Notes under the pieces: model-generated
Seen by the model: only the letters and a program-made list of their open reading frames with translations
The model's database searches: none
Told to the model about the DNA's origin: nothing
Part shown: piece after piece, positions 8,053 to 16,242 of the stretch
Layout: the number at the start of each line of letters is the position of its first letter
Position numbering within the stretch: position 1 is the stretch's first letter
Assembly (NCBI GenBank): GCA_019311105.1
Contig: JAFDDA010000061.1
Span: 1-47,450, forward strand
Source: Deltaproteobacteria bacterium
GTDB taxonomy: Bacteria; Myxococcota_A; UBA9160; JAFDDA01
DNA: 47,450 nt
Reading direction: 5' to 3'
Made by a program: the position numbers and the translations under genes

Positions 8053-9297
8053 CTAGAGCGGGCCCGCGGACTGCGGGATAGGAAGTCGGGCGTCGACGAG
8101 GCCTCTCGAGACGAGCGCCGCCAGGTGGCGCTGCAATGCCTCCGACGCGCCGTCCTCCCCGTCCACCAACTCGGAATAGTGAACCGGATCTGGCGCAGCC
8201 TGTGAGAGCCGCGTCACCATCTGCTTTTCGATGGCTTCGTCGACCCGCATGGTTCGGCCGTCGAGCGATTCGAAGCGGTCGGGCGTTCCGTCGGGCGCGT
8301 TGGCCGGCCGGGTGTTCCGGAACTCCGTCGTGAAGTCGAGCTCGCAGAATCGTTCGAGTGCGAGCCCCCGCGCTACGGGTGCGTCGTCTCGAACCAGCAG
8401 CGAAGAGCGCCCCGAGCGATTGACCATGAAGTCGATCAGTTGCTGGGTCTCGAGGAAGTCGGGGGCGAGCTCTTGGAGGATCGGGCTCGCGGTTGCGGAC
8501 AGCCCGCCGATCGCCATGCTGCCGAGGTCGGCCTCGGCGAGGTACTGGAGCCCGGAGTCGGCCGCCCACTCGGCGAACTGCATGAAGTAGCAGGGGTCGT
8601 GTTCGACGCCGAGCTCGTCGTGGAGGAAGGCGTTGCTCGGCGCCTTCTGCATGCTCTCGACGACGGCCTTCAGGCTTGCGGCATGGACATCGCCTTCGTG
8701 GGCGGAGTAGCCCTCGTGCAGCAGCCGAAGCAACAGGGCGGACTGCCGGACGCGCTCCGCTGGCTCCGCCACACCGCTCACCCGTGAAGCCAGCAGCTCG
8801 CGGAAGGCTTCGCGCTGTTTCCATCCCGGGTACGTGAGGTAGGCGATGGCCGCGACGCCTCTCGGGGCCAGGCCCTGCCGACAGACGTCGAAGATGCGTT
8901 GCTTCACCTCGTCGGGCACCCACGAGAACGCACCGTGGCACAGGACGACGTCGTAGCCCGCCGGTGCGACCTCGAAGTCGAGCAGGTCGCAGGCGATGAG
9001 TTCGAGGTTCTCGAGGCCCGCCGCGCGGGCCTGGCGCTGGCCGTCTTCGATCTCGGCGCGCGAGAAGTCGACGCCCGTGAAGCGTGCCTGGGGATAGTGG
9101 GCTGCCTGCTCGCGAAGGTGTCGGCCGGAGGCGCAGCAGAGATCGAGAACGCGCAACTCGCTCGGGTCGACCTCGGGCCCCGGTGTCTGGAAGAGCCGCG
9201 CGAGCCCGAGCAGGCGCGAGAGGTCGAACTGGGGAAGTGCTTGATCCCGGTACGGCGTCTCTTCGTAGCGGGATTGCAGCGACTCGGCCGGCTGCAT
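8053..9297 (-). CDS. class I SAM methyltransferase with methyltransferase regulatory domain
   Basis: 414 residues. VLDLCCASGRHL (about 50-61) is the SAM-binding motif I; TGVDFSRAEIE and ACDLLDF follow as motifs II and III, and VVLCHGAFSWVP as motif IV. The middle part (about 215-300, with AFLHDELG and FMQFAEWAADSGLQYLAEAD) matches the predicted methyltransferase regulatory domain (PF10119 type). A C-terminal winged-helix-like part follows. These proteins resemble lysine or small-molecule methyltransferases of unknown substrate. The start lies two bases after the stop of the PEP-CTERM gene, so both are probably one transcript. Confidence 0.88.
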   Translation of the reverse strand: MQPAESLQSRYEETPYRDQALPQFDLSRLLGLARLFQTPGPEVDPSELRVLDLCCASGRHLREQAAHYPQARFTGVDFSRAEIEDGQRQARAAGLENLELIACDLLDFEVAPAGYDVVLCHGAFSWVPDEVKQRIFDVCRQGLAPRGVAAIAYLTYPGWKQREAFRELLASRVSGVAEPAERVRQSALLLRLLHEGYSAHEGDVHAASLKAVVESMQKAPSNAFLHDELGVEHDPCYFMQFAEWAADSGLQYLAEADLGSMAIGGLSATASPILQELAPDFLETQQLIDFMVNRSGRSSLLVRDDAPVARGLALERFCELDFTTEFRNTRPANAPDGTPDRFESLDGRTMRVDEAIEKQMVTRLSQAAPDPVHYSELVDGEDGASEALQRHLAALVSRGLVDARLPIPQSAGPL

Positions 9298-9299
9298 CG

Positions 9300-9980
9300 T
9301 CAGGCCGACGGCGGCGGGTCGGAGGTGGGTCGGCGCTTCCAGCTGGCTGCAACCCCGGCAATGCCGAGCCCAAGCAGCAGCGCGAGGCCCGGCTCGGGGA
9401 CGATGATGTCCGTACCGACCTCGTCTTCATAGGCCCAGCCGAGCACGGTGAAGTCCGTCCCGTTGTCTTCGAAGCGAACCCGGAGCCAGCCATAGAGGGT
9501 GCCGCCGCCCGCGTCGAAGGAGAAACCCGCGTAGCCGATCTCGCCGGCCGTCCAATCGGTGTTCGCAACACCGCCATCGACCAGGAGGCCCACGCCGGAA
9601 TAGTCGAGCGATCCATCGACCGTGTCGCCCACGTCGAAGAGGGTGAGGAAATCCATCCTGCCCATGCCGTCGTCGAACACCGAGAACTCGACGGTGCTGC
9701 TCGGCGCCATCATGCCGCCGCCCGCAGGCGAATCGAGACCGAGATCGATCTCGCCCATCATGCCGACGACGACACTGAACAGCTCGAACTCGCCTGTGAT
9801 GTCGCCCGTCAGGTCGAAATTGAAATTCGGGGAGTGGCTGATCTCGAAGTCGTAGATGACGGTGGCCGAGGCAGGTGCGGCCGCTCCGCCAGCAGCGAGA
9901 GCCGAGGCAGCGGCACCGATGCTTCGCGATCGAAAGCGATTTCGCTCTCCCATCCTTTTGTTCAAGCCACGGTCTGCCAT
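9300..9980 (-). CDS. PEP-CTERM sorting-signal exoprotein
   Basis: 226 residues with an N-terminal Ala-rich signal segment (IGAAASALAAGGAAAPASA) preceded by Arg residues. A beta-rich, Asp/Gly-rich mature region follows, and the C-terminus carries VPEPGLALLLGLGIAGVAA and then WKRR, the exosortase PEP-CTERM sorting signal. The protein should be exported and processed or anchored by an exosortase, usually with extracellular polysaccharide. No exosortase gene lies in this window. ATG 9980 has GGAG five bases upstream; ATG 9953 is an alternative that would shorten the positive N-terminus. The mature part resembles no enzyme I recognise. Confidence 0.88.
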   Translation of the reverse strand: MADRGLNKRMGERNRFRSRSIGAAASALAAGGAAAPASATVIYDFEISHSPNFNFDLTGDITGEFELFSVVVGMMGEIDLGLDSPAGGGMMAPSSTVEFSVFDDGMGRMDFLTLFDVGDTVDGSLDYSGVGLLVDGGVANTDWTAGEIGYAGFSFDAGGGTLYGWLRVRFEDNGTDFTVLGWAYEDEVGTDIIVPEPGLALLLGLGIAGVAASWKRRPTSDPPPSA

Positions 9981-10000
9981 GGAGGCTCCAGCAGGCGTAT

Positions 10001-10015
10001 GGGCTCGTGGAGCCC
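10001..10015 (-). other. perfect 6-bp stem-loop in the leader of the PEP-CTERM gene
   Basis: GGGCTC-cac-GAGCCC on the minus strand forms a three-base loop with a six-base stem, 21 bases before the ATG of the PEP-CTERM gene. An unused AGGAGGGG-like site lies directly upstream at 10021-10030. A translation-control role is possible but not shown. Confidence 0.35.
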
Positions 10016-10234
10016 TTGCCTCCCCTCCTATCGGTATTTCACCCGAAGCGCTTTAATTTCGCAGCGTTTGTGGCGGCCCGGCGATGTGCAGGTCGGGCCG
10101 CATGGGCCTGAGGTGAGGCGACTCTTGGCGGTGGCGGTCTCGACCTCAGGCGTGGCGAGTGGGCCGCACCGTCTCCGCAAGAGCCCGGCAGACGCCCCGC
10201 ACAACGCCGGTGAGTTGCCTTCGGGCGATCCGCT

Positions 10235-10891
10235 TCAGTCGGCGAGTCGGACCCAGGGTTCTGCGTCGTCTCCCACCGAGTGCAGGCGCAGGCGGCGCCA
10301 CGGGCCCAGCTGGAGGCAGGAGAGCCAGGCGATCACGGTGTTGCCATGGTGAACGCTTCGGCGGAGGGCCGCCGGGTTCTCCGGCTCGTTGAGAATGACC
10401 TTCCGGTCGTATCCCGCTTCGCGCATCGCAGCGATACGGAACGCCAGCACGGGACCCGCCACGCGGTTGCCTCGATGTTCGGGCACGACGAACAGGTCGT
10501 AGAGATAGAAGGCGCGCTCGGCCAGCAGAATCCGACACGAAAGAAACTCGAGCCAGGCGCTGTCCCGCGCGATCCAGATCGCCACCGCGATGCGTCCGTC
10601 GCAGCGCCCGACGAAACACCAATCGCCCTCGTCGAAGCGATGAAGGATCGTCGCCCGATCCTGTTCGGGTCGGAACTTCAGATACTCCTCGATCTCGTGG
10701 GCCTCGAGCCTCGCACACGCGACCGGCACGTCGCAGGGTGGCGACCGGCCCTCGTCCGGGCCGCCTGCCAACACGTATCTCCGATAGACGCCGAGCCAGC
10801 GCAGGGTTCGCAGCCAGAGACCGGCGAGCCCTTCCTCGCGCAGCCGCGCGAGGGCCCGGGCCACCAGCGGAGACTCGTTCGAGGTCTTCAT
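10235..10891 (-). CDS. GNAT-family acetyltransferase
   Basis: 218 residues. The C-terminal half has the GNAT core: FYLYDLFVVPEHRGNRVAG is motif A with the acetyl-CoA-binding loop (HRGNRVAG), and ILNEPENPAALR is motif B. The first 60 residues are helical and contain LREEGLAGLWLRTLRWLGVYRR, like the N-terminal region of several uncharacterised GNAT proteins near polysaccharide genes. The acceptor is unknown. It is divergent from the membrane-protein gene at 10989. The 254 bases between its stop and the PEP-CTERM start hold no gene I can support. Confidence 0.8.
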   Translation of the reverse strand: MKTSNESPLVARALARLREEGLAGLWLRTLRWLGVYRRYVLAGGPDEGRSPPCDVPVACARLEAHEIEEYLKFRPEQDRATILHRFDEGDWCFVGRCDGRIAVAIWIARDSAWLEFLSCRILLAERAFYLYDLFVVPEHRGNRVAGPVLAFRIAAMREAGYDRKVILNEPENPAALRRSVHHGNTVIAWLSCLQLGPWRRLRLHSVGDDAEPWVRLAD

Positions 10892-10988
10892 GGCCCGGAG
10901 AATAGGGGCTCACGCCACGGCATCCTCGAAAAACTCCGTGCGTCGATGATAGGCTGTGCCCCGACGTCGACGAGTCCGGGAGGCTCCG

Positions 10989-11804
10989 ATGCAGCAGGCA
11001 GAGCGGACGGGTCTCTTCTCGGACTTCACGGTCTTCCTCTGGCTGTTGAAGCTCGGCGCCGTGATCAACCTCTACTTTCTGGCGAACACGTTGGGGCCCG
11101 CTTCGGGTGCGGACCCGCACATCGTCATCCCCGCACAAATCCTCTTCGCCGTGTCGGCCTATCGCTGCCTCTTTCCCAACCGGTACAAGGACAACGTCGT
11201 CTTCCATGACTCCCGGCTCTCTTCGATCTTCGTGACGCGGGTCTTGGCCACCTTCGTCGAAGTGGCGTACATCTATCAGTTCTCTCACGTTCTTCGTCTG
11301 CTCAACGTCGACCACGTCGGCTGGGTGAACGCGCTCTCGTGGGTGATGGTCGCGCAGGTCGTCGTCTCGCAAGGGTTCGTCTGGGGCGCGATCGCGGCCG
11401 AGCGGCTCATCTTCTACTACTACGAAGAGTTGGGTTGGGGCGTCATCTTCGTCGCGAACACGATCGCGAGCGCCTACCTCTACGCGACTGTCGACGCGGG
11501 CGCGGGCCAAAGCCTCCTCCAACTGAACCTGATCTTCGGCGCCTTCTATCTGCCGTGGCAGCTCATCCACGTGCGGGCCCTGCGCGCGGACGCGAGGGCG
11601 AGCGGCGAGGGTGAGGAGCCGGCCGCGCCACTGACCTGGGGCCTCTTGGCGAAGGGTCTGAGCGGAGCCATCCATGAGCGCAACCGGCAGACCGGTGCCG
11701 AGGCTTGGGGCGGCAGCGTGGGACTTGTCTGGATGGTGGCCTACTGGGCGACCCTGATCCCCATGTGGGTGCACCACATCGTCGGAGTGTTCGCCGCGCG
11801 CTAG
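10989..11804 (+). CDS. multi-pass integral membrane protein, unknown function
   Basis: 271 residues from ATG 10989, with GGGAGG about six bases upstream. The chain has about six hydrophobic segments, including DFTVFLWLLKLGAVINLYFL, ALSWVMVAQVVVSQGFVWGA, GVIFVANTIASAYLYATV and a last one near MVAYWATLIPMWVHHIVGVF. Between the last two lies a charged loop (GEGEEPAAPLTWG and onward). I do not recognise a characterised family. It converges on the next gene so closely that the four bases CTAG at 11801-11804 serve as the stop codon of both genes. Confidence 0.75.
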   Translation: MQQAERTGLFSDFTVFLWLLKLGAVINLYFLANTLGPASGADPHIVIPAQILFAVSAYRCLFPNRYKDNVVFHDSRLSSIFVTRVLATFVEVAYIYQFSHVLRLLNVDHVGWVNALSWVMVAQVVVSQGFVWGAIAAERLIFYYYEELGWGVIFVANTIASAYLYATVDAGAGQSLLQLNLIFGAFYLPWQLIHVRALRADARASGEGEEPAAPLTWGLLAKGLSGAIHERNRQTGAEAWGGSVGLVWMVAYWATLIPMWVHHIVGVFAAR

Positions 11805-13333
11805 CGGAGTGGCTCGAGCTCGGGCGCGAACGAATTCGCGCCGACCCGCAGACGCCAAGCACGGCGCCCGGAGAACGCTTCGAGCAAGGCGGCATCCCGC
11901 TCCGGGCCCATGGAGCGCGCCCAAACCACCTCGGCGGCGTCGAGGCTCGCCGCGTTGTAGACCCACTCTTGATGGATGTTGTGCCGCGGGCCGTAGCGGA
12001 CGACGACGAGGTCTCGGCTGGGGAGCGCTTCGAGCTGGCCGACGATCCGTGCCCGTTGGGTGCTCCAATGATCGTCGCTGCGCGGATGCCGCCCGACGTG
12101 TCGGAGGCTTTGATCCGCGAGACCGAGCAGGACGATCGCGACGACGGCCAAACCGATCCATCGAACGGGCAACGATGCCCAGCGGCGCAGGCAGGCGACC
12201 TCGAGCCAGATCAGCGGCGCTGCCAGCGGGGCGATCTGGTGGGGCATGCCGCCGTAGGTCGCCAGGTACACCGTCGCACCGCTCCCAGCGGCTACACCGG
12301 CGAGTGCCAGCCACAGCCAGCGCCCGCGCAGAGCGAAGGGCAGAGCCAGGAAGGCGAGCACGCCGGGGAAGCCGATGAAGAAGCTCGCGGCCCGGCGGAG
12401 CTTCGTCGGGTCGAGCCATGCGGTGTTCACCCTCCCCTGTTCGTCGAGCCAGCGGCCTTCGAAGTCCTCGTGGAAACGGCGCAGCTCGTCGTGTCGATAG
12501 GTCGGCGCCGGGCGTGCCGAGTCGAAGCTGAAGAGCGGGACCGTGGCGTAGAGCTCCTCGTGGTGTTGATAGGGCAAGCGCAGCGGGTCGCCGGTGGTGC
12601 GCGCGTTGTAGAGGCCCATGAAGGCCACCCAAGCGAGGAGGATCGGAAGGGTGGCTCGGGAGAATCGTCGAACCCGCGCGAGCCCCTCGCCGGGTGTTTC
12701 ACGCTCCGCGACGACGAACGACCCCAGTACGGCAGCCACCGCCGGCAACGAGATGACGAGCCCCTCGAAGGGGCGGCTCAACGCCAGGATCACGAGGCCG
12801 ACCGCGAACAGGGCCGCGTTCCGGGCTGCGCCGCCGTCGCACCATCGTCGCGCTGCACCCCAGACGAGCGCGCCTCCGGCACCGGCGAGGCTCCCACCCC
12901 AGTAGCTCTGGCTCCAGTACCCGGCGCCCGCGAAGAGAAGGATCGAAAGCAATCCGCCCAGCGCCACCCAGCGGGCAGAGAACGAGGCCGCGAGCATCCA
13001 GGCAAGCGCGCCACACAGGAGCGCCGTGCCAAGCCAGACCCCGAGGATCGGATGGCCGGCGGTCTGGCCCAGCGCCAAGGTGAAGCCCGGGCCCGGCGGA
13101 TACTTGGACGCGTAGCTCGGAGTGAAGAAGACGTGCGGCGTCTCGAAGTGATGCCACGCGGGCGGGGTCGGGTTGGCGAGCCGGCCGTGGGCAAAGGTGT
13201 CGCCGGCGAGCAGGTTCGCGAATTCGTCATGGACTGAGGGCTCGCGGACCCCGAGCGCGAGGCCGACCGACGCACAGAAGACGAAGGCAAGGAGGGCCGC
13301 GCCGGCGGCGATCTGCGTGGTGGCTCTGGGCAA
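11801..13333 (-). CDS. GT-C-type membrane protein (glycosyltransferase-39-like)
   Basis: 510 residues with an N-terminal signal anchor and about ten hydrophobic segments. After the first membrane segment comes VREPSVHDEFANLLAGDTFA. An acidic motif (here HDE) in the first external loop is typical of GT-C glycosyltransferases that use polyprenyl-phosphate sugars, and the later ASKYPPGPG segment also fits dolichol-phosphate-mannose-transferase-like proteins. The C-terminal domain (SRDLVVVRYGPRHNIHQEW) is soluble and probably periplasmic. The start is TTG 13333 with no clear ribosome site, so a nearby alternative is possible. A role in glycosylating an envelope lipid or protein is inferred. Confidence 0.72.
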   Translation of the reverse strand: MPRATTQIAAGAALLAFVFCASVGLALGVREPSVHDEFANLLAGDTFAHGRLANPTPPAWHHFETPHVFFTPSYASKYPPGPGFTLALGQTAGHPILGVWLGTALLCGALAWMLAASFSARWVALGGLLSILLFAGAGYWSQSYWGGSLAGAGGALVWGAARRWCDGGAARNAALFAVGLVILALSRPFEGLVISLPAVAAVLGSFVVAERETPGEGLARVRRFSRATLPILLAWVAFMGLYNARTTGDPLRLPYQHHEELYATVPLFSFDSARPAPTYRHDELRRFHEDFEGRWLDEQGRVNTAWLDPTKLRRAASFFIGFPGVLAFLALPFALRGRWLWLALAGVAAGSGATVYLATYGGMPHQIAPLAAPLIWLEVACLRRWASLPVRWIGLAVVAIVLLGLADQSLRHVGRHPRSDDHWSTQRARIVGQLEALPSRDLVVVRYGPRHNIHQEWVYNAASLDAAEVVWARSMGPERDAALLEAFSGRRAWRLRVGANSFAPELEPLR

Positions 13334-13358
13334 GGCTTCAGGATACGCCGCTCCGAGT

Positions 13359-15017
13359 TCAGTTGGACCAGTAGATGTATTCGTCGTCGGGCGCGTCGGC
13401 CTGGGTCAGATCCTTGTCGATGTTGATCGGAACCGAGAGCTGGCTCGGCCAGGCCGGCGGCGCCTGCTCTGCGTTGTGGGCCGCCAAGGCGGCCTGCAGT
13501 TCGGCGAGCTTCTCCGGCCGCTCGGCCGAGAGGTCATGCTGCTCCGTCGGGTCGGCGCCCATGTCGAACAGCCAGGTCCGCCCGGGCGGGTCGCTGACAT
13601 TGAGCTTCCAGCCGTCGACGAGCGCGGTTTGCGAGGCGCCGCTTCGCCAGAAGAGTGCGCGATGCGGCACGCCGGGGGCTTCGCCTGCGACGTGGGGCAG
13701 GAGGTCGACCCCGTCCATCGTTCGATCCGTCGGCAGCGGTGCTCCCGCCGCGGCCGCGGCCGTCGCATACAGGTCGAAGTGATGCACCGGGTTGGAGACC
13801 GTGGCGCCGGCAGCGATCCGCGCCGGCCACTTTGCGAAGAAGGGGACGTGGATGCCCCCTTCGAAGAGGCTGATCTTCCAGCCGCGGAACGGGCGGTTCA
13901 CCTCGGGCAACCCGATGTAGTTGGCGCCGCCGTTGTCGGAGGTGAAGAGGACGAGCGTGTTCTCGTCGAGTCCGTTGCGTTCGAGGGCACGGAGAACCTG
14001 CCCCACGCCGCGGTCGAGGCTGCGGATCATGGCTGCGTAGACACGCAGGCGATGGTTCTCGATGTGCGCCAACGCTTCGTAGTCTCTTCGCGCGGCCTGG
14101 AGTGGCGTGTGCGGTGCCCAGTGTGCGAGGTAGAGGAAGAACGGTCGATCCCGGTTGGCCCCGATCACCTCGACGGCCTGCTCGGTGTAGTAGTCCGTCA
14201 GGTATTGGTCGGGCTCGAAGGCGTCGTCTCCGTTGAAGGAGGCGGCGAAGCGCATCGCCGCCCACAGGAAGCGGTCGATCGGGTCGAAGTCCTGCTTCGA
14301 GTTGACCACATCGGGATCGTCCTCGGGCAGGTAGAGGCCACTGGCCATGAGCAGGCTTTCGTCGAAGCCCTGATCGTGGGGCGCCATGCCGTCGGCACGG
14401 CCGAGATGCCACTTCCCGATGTGAGCCGTGTGATAGCCCTGCTCGGCGAGCAGCTCAGCGAGCGTGATCTCCGAGGCGGGCATCCCCATGTCTGCGTAGT
14501 CGATCCGTTCGACACCCTCGTAGGTGATGGTTTCGCGCAGTCGACCCGGGCTCCGAACGAGCCCCGCGAGCTGCATCATCCCGGGTGGTGTGGGCGTGAA
14601 TTCGAACCCGAACCGGGTGCCGTAGCGGCCGGACATCAATGCCGCCCGCGAGGGGGCGCAGGTTCCGTTCGCCGCGTAGCCGTTGGTGAAGCTCACGCCC
14701 TCGGCGGCAATCGAGTCGATGTGGGGTGTCGGGACCGTCCCGCCCGCGACTCCGCCACCGTTGAAGGTCAGGTCGTTCCAGCCGAGGTCGTCGGCGAGGA
14801 TCAAGACGATGTTGGGCGGCCGCTCGGCCGGTGTGCGCCCCTGCGGGTCGACGCCCGTCGACCAGGCCACCTCCTCATGCGGCCCGACCGGGATTCGCCG
14901 TTTGACCGCGAACCCCACCAGCTTCAGCACGATCGCCTCCCGGTTCGCGTAGGCGAAGGTTCCGAGCAGGAAGGCGATGACCATGCCCCCGGCTCCCCAT
15001 CGGGCGATTCGATTCAT
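13359..15017 (-). CDS. formylglycine-type sulfatase
   Basis: 552 residues starting at ATG 15017 with GGAGATC upstream. Residues 9-24 form a signal anchor. NIVLILADDLGWNDL holds the Asp-Asp metal ligands. NGTCAPSRAALMSGR contains the C-x-P-S-R sulfatase signature, so Cys120 should be converted to formylglycine by a sulfatase-maturing enzyme. GKWHLG, SDNGG and PFFAKWPAR complete the active site. The anchor suggests a periplasmic enzyme acting on sulfated sugars or steroids. It differs from the Thr-type enzyme at 6509, so the two are not recent duplicates. The C-terminus DDEYIYWSN is intact. Confidence 0.92.
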   Translation of the reverse strand: MNRIARWGAGGMVIAFLLGTFAYANREAIVLKLVGFAVKRRIPVGPHEEVAWSTGVDPQGRTPAERPPNIVLILADDLGWNDLTFNGGGVAGGTVPTPHIDSIAAEGVSFTNGYAANGTCAPSRAALMSGRYGTRFGFEFTPTPPGMMQLAGLVRSPGRLRETITYEGVERIDYADMGMPASEITLAELLAEQGYHTAHIGKWHLGRADGMAPHDQGFDESLLMASGLYLPEDDPDVVNSKQDFDPIDRFLWAAMRFAASFNGDDAFEPDQYLTDYYTEQAVEVIGANRDRPFFLYLAHWAPHTPLQAARRDYEALAHIENHRLRVYAAMIRSLDRGVGQVLRALERNGLDENTLVLFTSDNGGANYIGLPEVNRPFRGWKISLFEGGIHVPFFAKWPARIAAGATVSNPVHHFDLYATAAAAAGAPLPTDRTMDGVDLLPHVAGEAPGVPHRALFWRSGASQTALVDGWKLNVSDPPGRTWLFDMGADPTEQHDLSAERPEKLAELQAALAAHNAEQAPPAWPSQLSVPINIDKDLTQADAPDDEYIYWSN

Positions 15018-15053
15018 GGTGTCGAGATCTCCGCGAGCCAGTATTGGCACTAA

Positions 15054-16112
15054 CTATGACAATACATCATCCCGCAGAATCTCGAACAGCCGTGCCTCGA
15101 TCCCGGCCACGCGGGTCGCATGCGCGACGGCGTCGTCCCAGTGCTTCGGATTCGAGGTTTCCTGGGACGCCGCGAAGAGCGCGTTGCTGACGTCTGTCCA
15201 GGCATCGGCGGCTTCGAGCGCCAGCGTCGGGGCCGCTTCCGGGACGAGGCGCGGGTCGAGCGCGCGGGCCCAGGTCAAGAAACCCGAGTAGAGCCGGCGG
15301 AAGTTCCCGCCGCCGTTCCCGAACTTCTCGATGCAGCTCGCATTGAAGCTCGCCCTCCAGCTGGCGTCGGGCTCGTCGGGCCAGGTCGCGAGATCTCGAG
15401 CGAAGGCGTGTACGCCTCGAACTCCCGTCTGCACTTTCATCGGAGAGTCTGCCGCGAGCATCCCGGCCGAAGCGTCCGTATCCGAGCCGGGCTCGGCCAA
15501 CATCGCCTGCGAACAGCTGGCGATCGCACGCCGTGTTGCATCCCGCAATTCACTTCCCACGTTCGTGTCGTGGAAGCGCCCCCACAGGTTCTGCGTCGAC
15601 ATTCCCTCAGGCGGATTCCGACTCTTGGAGAGCGCGCCGTAGGAGCAGATCTCCGGCTCCGGCCGGATGCGGTCTGCGATCGAAACCTTCTCCGTGTCGT
15701 CGTCGAACCCGAGGAGCACGAAGCGGTGCGAGGGGAAGTGGACTTTGAACTCGCGGTAGTCGAGATAGAAGATGTCGCCCGAGAGCATGGTCGGGCGGCC
15801 CGCGATGACTTCCTCGCGAACGACCCGCCAGGCCTCGGCATCGTCGGGTTCCGGGCGTTCCCGGTAGTCGACGCCGAGGTGTCGTGCGAGATCTTGTTCC
15901 ATGCTGGCCGTGCGGCCGAACAGGATGGCGCCCGGGTCGAGCCCCGGCCCCGACATGAAGACGCTCGCGACCCCGGCGCCGAGCCCGAAGACGGCGGCTT
16001 CGGGCAGTTCGAGCCCGCAGTAGTGGTTCAGCAGGCCGCGCATGGCCACACTTCCGCAGTGGTCGCCGGGAAAGCTCTGGTATCCGTCGATCTGGGCCTT
16101 CAATGTGTGCAC
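15054..16112 (-). CDS. BtrH-like acyltransferase (BtrH_N / DUF4872)
   Basis: 352 residues from GTG 16112. GDHCGSVAMRGLLNHY near residue 17 is the conserved N-terminal block of BtrH_N proteins, with a His-Cys pair (18-19) that could be catalytic, followed by FGLGAGVASVF. The C-terminal two-thirds, with WSVA-type and ATRVAGIEARLFEIL segments, fits the DUF4872 companion domain. The characterised member BtrH transfers a gamma-glutamyl-aminobutyryl side chain from an acyl-carrier protein onto an aminoglycoside in butirosin synthesis. What this homologue acylates is unknown; no carrier protein is nearby. The gene follows an APH-type kinase gene on the same strand. Confidence 0.78.
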   Translation of the reverse strand: MHTLKAQIDGYQSFPGDHCGSVAMRGLLNHYCGLELPEAAVFGLGAGVASVFMSGPGLDPGAILFGRTASMEQDLARHLGVDYRERPEPDDAEAWRVVREEVIAGRPTMLSGDIFYLDYREFKVHFPSHRFVLLGFDDDTEKVSIADRIRPEPEICSYGALSKSRNPPEGMSTQNLWGRFHDTNVGSELRDATRRAIASCSQAMLAEPGSDTDASAGMLAADSPMKVQTGVRGVHAFARDLATWPDEPDASWRASFNASCIEKFGNGGGNFRRLYSGFLTWARALDPRLVPEAAPTLALEAADAWTDVSNALFAASQETSNPKHWDDAVAHATRVAGIEARLFEILRDDVLS

Positions 16113-16143
16113 CTCGAAGCGAAGTGGATCGGGCCGTTCATCC

Positions 16144-16242
16144 CTACTTTCGGGCGATGAGCAGGGCCTGCTTGCCCAGGAATCGCCAGAGCAACGGCAC
16201 GCGCAGATAGTCGATACGCGACGAGCTAGCCGAAGGCGAAGC
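16144..16242 (-). other. short open segment after the APH stop, possible gene remnant
   Basis: Directly after the TGA of the kinase gene and in the same frame, 32 codons stay open to a TAG at 16144-16146. The last 24 read RIDYLRVPLLWRFLGKQALL then IARK, which looks like a genuine C-terminus, resembling ends of small methyltransferases. Either it is the tail of a deleted gene or the TGA is a nonsense change in a longer kinase. The evidence is thin. Confidence 0.3.

Noticed and set aside
7976-9616. The sulfatase-like frame stays open far upstream, giving a 1035-codon reading frame
   Set aside because: The upstream part lies antiphase over the methyltransferase and PEP-CTERM genes, has no family resemblance and is Arg/Pro-rich as expected for a shadow in GC-rich DNA.
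10146-12632. 828-codon open frame on the minus strand
   Set aside because: It runs out of frame through the acetyltransferase and GT-C-type genes on the same strand and antisense to the membrane protein gene; composition is that of a shadow frame.
13173-15053. 626-codon open frame on the plus strand
   Set aside because: Fully antisense to the Cys-type sulfatase, whose catalytic motifs are unmistakable.
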